A DNA stretch of 24,504 nucleotides, from positions 1 through 24,504 of the IMG/VR virus record IMGVR_UViG_3300006789_000152, one strand, 5' to 3'. The stretch comes from a virus. Below, one piece after another: positions 14,682 through 19,614 of this stretch. Position 1 is the stretch's first letter. Each line of letters opens with the position of its first letter. Under the pieces are notes generated by a model. That model was given only the letters and a program-made list of their open reading frames with translations, ran no database searches and was not told the DNA's origin. Made by a program: the position numbers and the translations under genes.

Positions 14682-14746
14682 GTGGTTCTAATGTTCCCTG
14701 TTCAAGGAGTACCAGTATTCTCCGCTCGGGCATCCTCCTGAACCAC
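14682..14746 (+). ncRNA. Structured RNA with two alternative long pairings
   Basis: GTGGTTC (14682-14688) can pair with GAACCAC (14740-14746). The competing pairing GTTC-a-AGGAG (14700-14709) with CTCCT-GAAC (14735-14743) uses the same 3' bases. Both are strong, so the RNA may switch between them or fold into the inner one. The AGGAG resembles a ribosome-binding site that would be hidden, but no start codon follows it. Confidence 0.4.
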
Positions 14747-14752
14747 TTAACC

Positions 14753-14815
14753 ACTGAAGTCTAAGGTCACTCTCATATAGGTTAAATTCCTATCAAGATA
14801 CGCTTAGACTTCAGT
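14753..14815 (+). ncRNA. 13-bp perfect stem enclosing a smaller hairpin
   Basis: ACTGAAGTCTAAG (14753-14765) is the exact reverse complement of CTTAGACTTCAGT (14803-14815). Inside lies a second hairpin, ATAGG-ttaaatt-CCTAT. A perfect 13-bp stem is very unlikely by chance over this distance. It ends 33 bases before the next gene, so it could be a 5' leader structure, an RNase III site or a stand-alone small RNA. Confidence 0.5.
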
Positions 14816-14848
14816 ATTACTAATCCTCTTCTATAGGAGGCAGTAAAC

Positions 14849-15214
14849 ATGAGCGTAAATGCTAACAAGCAAGCTCCAAAAGTAAAACCAGATCAATCTA
14901 ATGCACCTAAACTTAGATTTACTCTGGGTGATTCAGAACGGTATTACGAACCCGCTAAATACCTTAGTGCAATAACTGTTGCTAAGGTAGTAGCACTCTT
15001 CGCAAACGAGGCAATGTCCTTGGAAGAGACCGAAGGCAAAAGTCTTAAAGTTATGTATAAGACTGATACCGAAGTAAAGTTCTGTGGATTTGTAACAGCT
15101 GGCGACGCGTCCATTGTTTTAGATGAGTCAGACGTCGAAGCTATTCTAGAATCTGCTCGAACTGGTGAGATTAAGAAGGCTATCTCTGCTGAGGAGCTTA
15201 TTGATCTGTTTTAA
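14849..15214 (+). CDS. Hypothetical acidic early protein
   Basis: The 121-residue protein starts at ATG 14849 with an AGGAGG site ten bases upstream. It has a basic N-terminal tail (residues 1-20, NKQAPKVKPDQSN), a central alternating hydrophobic section (SLKVMYKTDTEVKFCGFV) and an acidic helical end (ESDVEAILESA, then AEELIDLF). No family is recognised. The acidic C-terminus recalls phage single-stranded DNA-binding proteins in charge pattern only. An intrinsic terminator follows the stop, so it may be a monocistronic, highly expressed gene. Confidence 0.75.
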   Translation: MSVNANKQAPKVKPDQSNAPKLRFTLGDSERYYEPAKYLSAITVAKVVALFANEAMSLEETEGKSLKVMYKTDTEVKFCGFVTAGDASIVLDESDVEAILESARTGEIKKAISAEELIDLF

Positions 15215-15215
15215 G

Positions 15216-15274
15216 TGAAAAAGGCTAGATTCCCGTTAGGTTACAACCGTTATACGGGGGTCTAGTCTTGTTTT
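15216..15274 (+). terminator. Rho-independent terminator
   Basis: An A-run precedes AAGGCTAGA (15221-15229), which pairs with TCTAGTCTT (15261-15269) with one G-U. CCCG/CGGG extends the stem inside. It is followed by TTGTTTT. It sits right after the stop of the 121-residue gene. Confidence 0.7.
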
Positions 15275-15279
15275 ACTAA

Positions 15280-15295
15280 CTATAAACTAAGGAGG
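15280..15295 (+). promoter_or_regulatory. CTATAAAC motif before a Shine-Dalgarno site
   Basis: CTATAAAC occurs at 15280-15287, at 14223-14230 and at 16498-16505. Each copy stands 2-16 bases before the ribosome-binding site of a gene that follows a hairpin. It could be part of a promoter used by the phage RNA polymerase or host sigma factor. It may also simply be an AT-rich leader. Confidence 0.3.
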
Positions 15296-15299
15296 CACA

Positions 15300-15512
15300 A
15301 TGCAAACTTACAAAGATATATTAGTCGAGGCAAAAGAAGAGATTAAAGTAATCTGGGAAGATGCTTGGGCTGACTACAAATTTACGTGTGCCCAAGCTAA
15401 AGCAGAAGCAGAACTTCAAAGGCACCAAAAAGCTATCGATACGTTAGCTATACAAGCTCAGCTGGAAATAGATGAGCTTAAAATTAACCATAACGAAAAC
15501 TTCTGGAGGTAA
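15300..15512 (+). CDS. Hypothetical coiled-coil early protein
   Basis: The 70-residue protein begins at ATG 15300 after an AAGGAGG site. Nearly the whole chain is helix-forming and charged (EAKEEIKVIWEDAWADYKF, then AEAELQRHQKAIDTLAIQAQ), so a coiled coil is likely from about residue 30 to 65. No family is recognised. It is followed one base later by the next gene, whose ribosome-binding site lies within its last codons, so the two are co-translated. Confidence 0.7.
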   Translation: MQTYKDILVEAKEEIKVIWEDAWADYKFTCAQAKAEAELQRHQKAIDTLAIQAQLEIDELKINHNENFWR

Positions 15513-15513
15513 T

Positions 15514-15732
15514 ATGTCTTGCATGAATGCTAAAGAAGTTGTAGTACCAAGAGGGCGTTATGATACTAGAATCATTGAAATGAAATGCGGAGAAACCGAC
15601 CATCACGGTTACCGTGTGATATGTGATTCTTGTTTGAATAGCCGAGAGGCTATGGCAGAAATAGAACGACACCAAGCTAATGTAGATGCTGATAATGCTT
15701 GGCTTTCCTCAGCTGGCTGGGGAGAGATGTAA
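15514..15732 (+). CDS. Hypothetical early protein with partial zinc-ribbon cysteines
   Basis: The start is placed at ATG 15514, seven bases after TGGAGG, not at an earlier in-frame ATG that lies inside the previous gene without a ribosome-binding site. The 72-residue product has cysteines at 3, 25, 40 and 43. The pattern MKCGETDHHGYRVICDSC looks like one half of a small zinc ribbon with a CxxC and flanking histidines. The C-terminal half is helical. Such small metal-binding proteins are common in phage early regions. No specific role can be assigned. Confidence 0.7.
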   Translation: MSCMNAKEVVVPRGRYDTRIIEMKCGETDHHGYRVICDSCLNSREAMAEIERHQANVDADNAWLSSAGWGEM

Positions 15733-15790
15733 GTTCTAATTGTCCTGTTAATCCTTAAATACAAGGAGATTATTGTGGAAGATTGAATCT

Positions 15791-15885
15791 AGCCTCCGTT
15801 AAAGCGTTACAGCGGTCACGTGTGCTGTAACTATGGGGCTCACCGATTGCGTGATGCAAGCTAGCTCGAATCCGATGGCTAGCCC
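15791..15885 (+). ncRNA. Multi-stem RNA element with GTTACAGC hairpin
   Basis: GTTACAGC (15806-15813) pairs perfectly with GCTGTAAC (15824-15831). AGCCTC (15791-15796) can close it with GGGGCT (15835-15840). Alternatively GGGCT pairs on with AGCCC (15881-15885), enclosing TTGC-GTGAT-GCAA and the palindromic GCTAGC repeats at 15860 and 15878. The choice between the two closures suggests a switch or a three-way junction. A TCGAATCC stretch recalls a tRNA T-loop, but the stems do not make a tRNA. Confidence 0.4.
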
Positions 15886-15925
15886 AAGAGGTAAAAGGGA
15901 GACCGTTCTCCATTATCAAAGGCGG

Positions 15926-15988
15926 TAAGGCTAAAGCAACCTATTGCACACATGGTAAAAACCTAAATAAGCCAATAGTTTAGCCTTA
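15926..15988 (+). ncRNA. Long hairpin with a 5-base bulge
   Basis: TAAGGCTAAA (15926-15935) pairs perfectly with TTTAGCCTTA (15979-15988). After a bulge (GCAAC) the stem continues as CTATTG (15941-15946) with CAATAG (15973-15978). The inner loop holds GGT-aaaa-ACC. That is sixteen base pairs in all. Confidence 0.5.
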
Positions 15989-16000
15989 AACCAAATTCTA

Positions 16001-16101
16001 AAGCAGGATCGCTCACTACAAGGTTGACATCGATATAAGAGAGGCTATATGCCTAACAATCAACGATGACTTCATGTACTCGGACGTGAGCCTTCCTGCT
16101 T
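16001..16101 (+). ncRNA. Long closing stem around a pseudoknot-like core
   Basis: AAGCAGGA (16001-16008) and GCTCAC (16011-16016) pair with GTGAGC (16086-16091) and TCCTGCTT (16094-16101), separated by a 2x2 internal loop. Inside, GTTGA (16023-16027) can pair with TCAAC (16060-16064) and CATCG (16028-16032) with CGATG (16064-16068). These cross each other, so they form a pseudoknot or two exclusive states. AGGC-tatat-GCCT lies between them. Confidence 0.5.
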
Positions 16102-16210
16102 AATTTTACACTAGAGGTGTGCTAGTAAGCCAGAGCTGAAAGCACGAGAGAAACCACCTTGGGGCGGGTCTAGAACCGACCCCTAAAAAATTCGATCAAA
16201 TAGAAGCGGT

Positions 16211-16250
16211 ACATACTTTGTTCAACTTGGTAAGCCATTGCGAAGTATGT
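16211..16250 (+). ncRNA. 8-bp hairpin with internal direct repeat
   Basis: ACATACTT (16211-16218) pairs perfectly with AAGTATGT (16243-16250). Its loop ends with GTAAGCCATTG (16230-16240), which recurs exactly at 16261-16271 just outside the stem, 31 bases on. The repeat could be a protein- or RNA-binding module used twice. Confidence 0.4.
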
Positions 16251-16372
16251 TTGCAGATTAGTAAGCCATTGGCTGAAGACGGCAAGTCCCGAAGGGCGAC
16301 TGACGAGTTCCTGCCCTTGAAACCCCTTATTTTAATAGAGGTAGGCGTTAGCGTCTCCCCAGAATTACGGAA

Positions 16373-16408
16373 CACTGCACCAAGCCAGTGGTAGTTAGCG
16401 AGCGGTGC
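16373..16408 (+). ncRNA. H-type pseudoknot candidate
   Basis: CACTG (16373-16377) pairs with CAGTG (16386-16390). GCACC in its loop (16377-16381) pairs with GGTGC (16404-16408). The order A-B-A'-B' is that of an H-type pseudoknot. Confidence 0.4.
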
Positions 16409-16430
16409 CTTTTAAGAGTAAATGGGAACA

Positions 16431-16466
16431 CATCCGCCAATAGGATGAGGTGGCTTCATGAACCAC
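16431..16466 (+). ncRNA. Second H-type pseudoknot candidate upstream of the AlkB-like gene
   Basis: CATCC (16431-16435) pairs with GGATG (16443-16447). GCCA in its loop (16436-16439) pairs with TGGC (16451-16454). GTGG (16450-16453) may instead pair with CCAC (16463-16466). It ends about 60 bases before the AlkB-like start. Confidence 0.4.
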
Positions 16467-16528
16467 TGACCTTACTCTACTCTATTACTTTTATAACCTA
16501 TAAACTTTAATCTAAAGGAGGATAAAGA

Positions 16529-17152
16529 ATGGCTGAATTTCTAGGTGTAATCGATGGAGGCATAATCAGAAAAGACGGCTACACGATTATGTCAGGCTTC
16601 ATAAACAAACCAGAAGAGGGCAATGCAGGAGTTCACACAATCCTGCAAGATTTCGACCATCTCTGGGCTATTATTGAAGCTGACAACAACTGCAATAAGA
16701 ACTACTACAATCACATAGCTACTTGGTACGGTGATGTAGATTATTCTTATACAGGTGTAAGGCACAAAGCTCAGCCGATGCCTTACTACTTCGACTGGAT
16801 CGCTAAAGATCTAGACGAAGAGCATGAATTCCCAGCAGGTTACTTTAACTGCTTACTTGCTAATCTTTACACTGGTAAAGGCATTGCACCTCACTCCGAC
16901 GACGAAGCAATCTACATGGAAAACGACGGAACCGTAGGTGCTGTTGCAACTATCAGTTTAGGAGGAACGGCGATTGCTACTATAACCCGTAAGAATCGTC
17001 CAGAACCAAACCCTCTAGCAATCAAGCTAAGAGACGGGAGCTGTTACGTAATGCCTGAAGGTAACTTCCAGAATGAATACACGCATTCGGTTAGCAAACC
17101 AGATGCTCGTAATCCTCGGAGAATTAGCTTAACTTTCAGGCATATTCCTTAA
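16529..17152 (+). CDS. AlkB-like 2OG-Fe(II) dioxygenase
   Basis: The 207-residue protein shows the AlkB family signature. NxYxxGKGIAPHSDDE gives the first metal ligands H122 and D124, THSV gives the distal H186, and RRISLTFRHI supplies the 2-oxoglutarate- and substrate-side arginines R198 and R204. AlkB enzymes remove methyl groups from 1-methyladenine and 3-methylcytosine in DNA or RNA by oxidation, and viral homologues are known. The HSDDE form is also seen in viral AlkB proteins. It is unrelated in sequence to the five oxygenases of the late operon. A strong AAAGGAGG site lies ten bases upstream of the ATG. It is flanked on both sides by structured noncoding sequence, which makes an RNA-repair or demethylation role worth considering, though that is inference. 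Confidence 0.85.
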   Translation: MAEFLGVIDGGIIRKDGYTIMSGFINKPEEGNAGVHTILQDFDHLWAIIEADNNCNKNYYNHIATWYGDVDYSYTGVRHKAQPMPYYFDWIAKDLDEEHEFPAGYFNCLLANLYTGKGIAPHSDDEAIYMENDGTVGAVATISLGGTAIATITRKNRPEPNPLAIKLRDGSCYVMPEGNFQNEYTHSVSKPDARNPRRISLTFRHIP

Positions 17153-17158
17153 ACAATT

Positions 17159-17246
17159 GGAGCAGTATATAACGCAAGTCTTGGGATACATGAATAAGAT
17201 CGTATCCGCTCACTGCATAAAAATTAGTGAGGTTATATACTGCTCC
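17159..17246 (+). ncRNA. 88-base three-way-junction RNA with a 15-bp perfect stem
   Basis: GGAGCAGTATATAAC (17159-17173) is the exact reverse complement of GTTATATACTGCTCC (17232-17246). Inside are two further perfect stems: GGATAC with GTATCC, and CTCACT with AGTGAG. The result is a three-way junction occupying nearly the whole gap between the AlkB-like gene and the next small gene. It has no T-run, so it is not a terminator. A longer frame annotated through it would need a poor start; the real gene begins at 17265. Confidence 0.6.
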
Positions 17247-17264
17247 TTAACCTATGGAGGCACC

Positions 17265-17366
17265 ATGAGCTTTATACATTTTATTGATTTATTGTTCTTT
17301 GTTATCCTTCCTGTAGGTCTTATTGCGTATGCTATTAAATACGCATGGGAGGATATCAATGATTAA
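17265..17366 (+). CDS. 33-residue small membrane protein
   Basis: The start chosen is ATG 17265, eight bases after TGGAGG. An upstream in-frame ATG would put the 15-bp RNA stem inside the protein and lacks a ribosome-binding site. Residues 4-24 (IHFIDLLFFVILPVGLIAYAI) form one membrane span, and the tail WEDIND is acidic. It overlaps the next small membrane protein by 8 bases, so the two are probably made together, perhaps as a pair. Role unknown; small early membrane proteins can act in host takeover or exclusion. Confidence 0.65.
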   Translation: MSFIHFIDLLFFVILPVGLIAYAIKYAWEDIND

Positions 17367-17490
17367 TAACATTATTATCTTTATCTTAACAGTTATCACC
17401 TTATTCACATTAGCTCACTATGTTAACGCATGGGAAATTGCTAATAACTACCCTTATGGTAAGTTATGTGATTTATACAACAATTGTTAA
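17359..17490 (+). CDS. 43-residue small membrane protein
   Basis: The frame begins at ATG 17359, inside the end of the previous gene, with GGGAGG upstream. The sequence MINNIIIFILTVITLFTLAHY is one hydrophobic span or a signal anchor. It is followed by a polar part with two cysteines (LCDLYNNC) that would lie outside the cytoplasm if the segment is a signal. A hairpin follows immediately after the stop. No family recognised. Confidence 0.6.
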   Translation: MINNIIIFILTVITLFTLAHYVNAWEIANNYPYGKLCDLYNNC

Positions 17491-17492
17491 CT

Positions 17493-17524
17493 GCCCTAGA
17501 CCAGCCAAAGGCTGGTCGTAGGGC
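17493..17524 (+). terminator. Strong 14-bp hairpin without T-run
   Basis: GCCCTA-GACCAGCC (17493-17506) pairs with GGCTGGTC-g-TAGGGC (17510-17524) over an AAA loop. It comes three bases after the stop of the small membrane gene. The missing T-run makes it an atypical terminator; RNA processing or 3'-end protection is equally likely. Confidence 0.5.
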
Positions 17525-17576
17525 TTAATCGTAAGATAGTGAGATAGTGACTTTAAACTTTAAAGGCGGAGGATCT

Positions 17577-17792
17577 ATGTACGAATATACAGTATATGAA
17601 GTTTTATCTGCTCAACCGTTCTTTAGGAAGATAGATAGTGTTAAAGCTATGAATAGCGAATCAGCTAGAAGAAAAGCTATCATTGGTAACAATACAGCAT
17701 ATAATAAAACTTGTACAATGCAGAAGAAAGAAGAAGCAAATAGAAAGCTTGAAGATTTATTAGAGGACAACATTCTTAATGAGGAGCCTTAG
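17577..17792 (+). CDS. Hypothetical small early protein
   Basis: ATG 17577 is chosen because GGAGG stands six bases upstream. An ATG 30 bases earlier has no such site. The 71-residue protein starts MYEYTVYEVLSAQPFFRKID with a beta pattern, then the basic segment SESARRKAIIGNN and an acidic helical tail (KLEDLLEDNILNEEP). This resembles small phage proteins of the type that wrap an incoming side chain or carry a short SH3-like fold, but no family is recognised. Confidence 0.65.
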   Translation: MYEYTVYEVLSAQPFFRKIDSVKAMNSESARRKAIIGNNTAYNKTCTMQKKEEANRKLEDLLEDNILNEEP

Positions 17793-18029
17793 AAACCCAG
17801 ACCGCAAAGAGTTGACCTCTGGAGGGGCCACTCCATGTCGTAAAACCGAGTCTCATAGTAGTTAGGTCTTATGCCTTTAGGTAAGGGTGGAGGCGGTTGA
17901 GTCTTAAGATTGTTGAGCGGTGCATATTCTAGCCAACGTGATCGTGCAATATGATTCACGATCTCTACATAGACGCTAGTGCACAACTAGAATATGCATT
18001 GCTACCCTCATTTTATAAGGAGTCTAGCT
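17793..18029 (+). other. 237-base gap with structured RNA
   Basis: No convincing gene is present. The first half holds small stems (TGGAG/CTCCA near 17820, and CTTA..CCT-AGG..TAAG near 17868-17885). The second half is filled by the long stem at 17921-17998. A frame on the opposite strand is open across it, but it has no ribosome-binding site and opposes the transcript. Confidence 0.45.
17921..17998 (+). ncRNA. 12-bp perfect stem enclosing a 7-bp hairpin
   Basis: TGCATATTCTAG (17921-17932) is the exact reverse complement of CTAGAATATGCA (17987-17998). Inside, GATCGTG (17940-17946) pairs with CACGATC (17957-17963). A competing CTAG-CTAG pairing near the 3' arm could compete with the main stem. 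The architecture, an AT-rich long closing stem with hairpins inside, parallels the element at 17159-17246. It ends 32 bases before the next gene. Confidence 0.55.
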
Positions 18030-18230
18030 ATGGAACATTGGAAAGAAATAATTAAATTGGTTTACAATTGGCAACACACAAAAAGAATAGCAGGAACAAG
18101 TATGCAAGAAGATGAAGACTTATTTATCAAAGAGTTAAACGAAGAATTCGTCCTTGTTAAAAGGGATGAGATAGTAAAGAATGAAATCGTATTTAAACCT
18201 GGAATCGATCCACCAACAGGGATCATATAA
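18030..18230 (+). CDS. Hypothetical small early protein
   Basis: ATG 18030 is preceded by ATAAGGAG; an earlier in-frame ATG lies inside the long RNA stem and was rejected. The 66-residue protein is helical at first (MEHWKEIIKLVYNWQHTKRI), then acidic (EDEDLFIKELNEEF), with an alternating end. No family recognised. It is followed nine bases later by the next gene with its own site. Confidence 0.65.
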   Translation: MEHWKEIIKLVYNWQHTKRIAGTSMQEDEDLFIKELNEEFVLVKRDEIVKNEIVFKPGIDPPTGII

Positions 18231-18239
18231 GGAGAAACC

Positions 18240-18530
18240 ATGAGTGCATATAGTGATGAGTCTGATCGTTTATTAAAATTATTAATTCAGGAATATTTTA
18301 AAAACAAATACAAAGCTACAAATTATACAGATACTTATACAAGAAAATCTTTACTTACATGTATGGAAGATTTAACAAATAGGGCTATGTATAATCATTG
18401 TATTGAAGATCGAGTGGCTATGCATGAAATAGCTGATGAATATCATGAGTGGTTAGAACTAAATATAGACAGGCTAGCTGAAGAAGAATTAGAATTCAAA
18501 GATAGTTTGGATAAAAAGGACATAAATTAA
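18240..18530 (+). CDS. Hypothetical helical early protein
   Basis: The 96-residue protein starts at ATG 18240 after AAGGAG. It is almost entirely helical and acidic (DESDRLLKLLIQEYFKNKYK, then CMEDLTNRAMYNHC, then HEWLELNIDRLAEEELEF). No metal site or membrane span. It abuts the next gene with no gap. Confidence 0.65.
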   Translation: MSAYSDESDRLLKLLIQEYFKNKYKATNYTDTYTRKSLLTCMEDLTNRAMYNHCIEDRVAMHEIADEYHEWLELNIDRLAEEELEFKDSLDKKDIN

Positions 18531-18746
18531 ATGTGGCTTTTAGTAATGATAATATTTAATCAGCCCTACCAGGTTGACCATATACAATTACTCGGTAAAT
18601 ATACTAGCCGACAAAATTGCGTGGTTGAACAACGTAGGGCTGTTTCAGTTTATAATAAAAATCAAAAAGGTCCTGTTAGTTTTGGTTGTATGAGACTAGA
18701 AGGAACTACAATAAAAGGAGCAAATAATGATATGGGTTCTAGCTAA
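18531..18746 (+). CDS. Small protein with N-terminal hydrophobic segment
   Basis: The 71-residue frame starts at ATG 18531 directly after a stop codon, with AAAGGAC about ten bases upstream. The start MWLLVMIIFNQPYQVDHIQL could be a short signal or membrane anchor. Two cysteines follow (QNCVVEQ and FGCMRL), with spacing seen in small exported disulphide proteins. It overlaps the next gene by 20 bases. Confidence 0.5.
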   Translation: MWLLVMIIFNQPYQVDHIQLLGKYTSRQNCVVEQRRAVSVYNKNQKGPVSFGCMRLEGTTIKGANNDMGSS

Positions 18747-18921
18747 AGACGTAGCATGTACGGATCACGGCGAGGGCCCTTGCCTAGCACATGCAACCGA
18801 TGAAGAAAAAAATTTAATTAAATTTGATTCTAAGGAAGAAGCTGAGTTATACGTGCATGCTTACATGGATAGTGACCCAGATATTTTAATAATACCTGAA
18901 ATGGAGGTTATTAGAAAATGA
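18727..18921 (+). CDS. Hypothetical small acidic protein
   Basis: The 64-residue protein starts at ATG 18727, seven bases after AAAAGGAG. It has two early cysteines (C10, C19) near an HGEGPCLAH stretch, then an acidic helix (TDEEKNLIKFDSKEEAELY). It ends with a hydrophobic strand, ILIIPEMEVI. It overlaps the previous gene by 20 bases and the next by ATGA, so it is part of a coupled series. Not recognised. Confidence 0.6.
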   Translation: MIWVLAKDVACTDHGEGPCLAHATDEEKNLIKFDSKEEAELYVHAYMDSDPDILIIPEMEVIRK

Positions 18922-19091
18922 TACACTCTCTTAAATTAACTGAAGAAGAATGTGCACAACTTCAGTTTATGGTAACCGAACGGTTAAATAAATATAGAGG
19001 GGATGAATCAAAAGTTTTAGCTAGTATTAACGAAAAATTACAGGACCTGAATACCGACAATATGGATTTTTATGATGCAGTTGACTACTAA
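18918..19091 (+). CDS. 57-residue hypothetical helical protein
   Basis: The frame starts at ATG 18918 overlapping the previous stop by ATGA, with ATGGAGG about 15 bases upstream. It encodes MIHSLKLTEEECAQLQFMVT and then a charged helical chain ending DNMDFYDAVDY. The start resembles small phage proteins of the L-T-x-E-E-x-x-x-L type often found in early regions. Too short for a family call. Confidence 0.55.
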   Translation: MIHSLKLTEEECAQLQFMVTERLNKYRGDESKVLASINEKLQDLNTDNMDFYDAVDY

Positions 19092-19106
19092 TTTATAAGG
19101 GGGCGT

Positions 19107-19334
19107 ATGAAATTACCGAAAATTCCTATTAACCAAATAGAAAGGGCATTAAAAATGGTACCGTTAGTTAAAGATATCTTACCAATTAATAGCGAATCGG
19201 AATCCAGTTTATTAAACTTAATTAAACAGCAAGAAGATGCTTTACATGATAAGAAAGCTGAAATCTGTGCTTTAAGGTTTAAAATTAAAGATTTAGAAGA
19301 GAAATTAGAAGATCTTAATCTTAAGGAGTTCTAA
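19107..19334 (+). CDS. Coiled-coil early protein
   Basis: The 75-residue protein starts at ATG 19107 after AAGGGGG. From residue 34 to the end it is a regular coiled coil (LLNLIKQQEDALHDKKAEI, then FKIKDLEEKLEDLNL). The first half is basic and hydrophobic (IERALKMVPLVKDILPI). There is no signal peptide. It precedes a tiny membrane protein by 2 bases, so a membrane-linked complex is conceivable. No family recognised. Confidence 0.65.
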   Translation: MKLPKIPINQIERALKMVPLVKDILPINSESESSLLNLIKQQEDALHDKKAEICALRFKIKDLEEKLEDLNLKEF

Positions 19335-19336
19335 TA

Positions 19337-19429
19337 ATGGAAAAACATTTAGAAGCAGCAGCATGGGTAACTATTTGTTTTGCCGTCCTCTATTTTGGTG
19401 GACACCTTATAATTGCCTTAGCTAAATGA
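19337..19429 (+). CDS. 30-residue membrane protein
   Basis: ATG 19337 follows the previous stop by two bases with AAGGAG ten bases upstream. The peptide MEKHLEAAAWVTICFAVLYF followed by GGHLIIALAK has one clear membrane span. Its stop overlaps the next start as ATGA. Not recognised. Confidence 0.55.
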   Translation: MEKHLEAAAWVTICFAVLYFGGHLIIALAK

Positions 19430-19614
19430 TTGTATCAAATACAGATGGATATTGCCCAAAATGCCATGAGGGAGATGTCTCCCATTCTGGTTTTTTGGAA
19501 AATATTCATTTTTTTAAATGTAATTTATGTGGTCAGCATTATGGTTTTAATATCAAAGAAATAGATGTAGATGAGTTACCATTTACTTCTAACCCTTCAC
19601 CAATAGACGTATAA
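19426..19614 (+). CDS. Small zinc-ribbon protein
   Basis: The 62-residue protein begins at ATG 19426, overlapping the previous stop. It has two knuckles, CPKC (residues 10-13) and CNLC (32-35), with an aromatic stretch between them, a standard zinc ribbon of about 35 residues. An acidic tail follows. Such ribbons are often nucleic-acid- or protein-binding. The gene is the last before a terminator that separates it from the RNA polymerase, so it probably ends this small-gene operon. Confidence 0.75.
   Translation: MIVSNTDGYCPKCHEGDVSHSGFLENIHFFKCNLCGQHYGFNIKEIDVDELPFTSNPSPIDV

Larger units (their letters stand above)
14483..14848 (+). other. 366-base structured noncoding gap
   Basis: No credible gene is seen here. 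The gap contains the hairpin at 14494-14527, a small GU-containing stem around 14664-14681, a two-state fold at 14682-14746 and a 13-bp stem at 14753-14815. It also carries ATCACTTCGTC (14649-14659), an exact copy of a sequence in the leader of the first early gene (14205-14215). It probably holds a promoter or leader plus structured RNA ahead of the 121-residue gene. Confidence 0.5.
15733..16528 (+). other. 796-base noncoding region dense with RNA structure
   Basis: No frame with a good start is found over almost 800 bases on either strand, which is exceptional in a compact phage genome. The region starts with an AAGGAG site followed by a 3-codon frame (GTG at 15775). It then holds a succession of strong stems at 15806-15831, 15836-15885, 15926-15988, 16001-16101, 16211-16250, 16292-16318, 16373-16408 and 16431-16466. 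Several pairings interleave in pseudoknot order. The next protein gene is the AlkB-like oxygenase. I infer one or more functional structured RNAs rather than a decayed gene. Confidence 0.6.

Noticed and set aside
15836-15890. tRNA-like stretch with TCGAATCC and an AGCCC end
   Set aside because: The acceptor-like arm pairs only over five bases, no 7-base anticodon loop with proper stem is found, and the T-arm bases do not pair. Treated as generic structured RNA.
16126-16165. Possible hammerhead ribozyme core (CTGAAAG ... GAAAC)
   Set aside because: The CUGANGA box is not matched at the required G and A, and the three stems with the cleavage triplet are not present.
16154-16186. Terminator at the GGGTC/GACCC hairpin
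   Set aside because: On the plus strand it is followed by an A-run, not a T-run, and no minus-strand transcript is expected there.
17789-17986. 65-codon minus-strand frame in the gap after 17792
   Set aside because: It runs against the operon, has no ribosome-binding site and overlaps a 12-bp RNA stem, which explains its conservation-like look better.
13429-18029. CRISPR array
   Set aside because: Repeats here are inverted or only two-copy and not regularly spaced with unique spacers; no cas genes are near.
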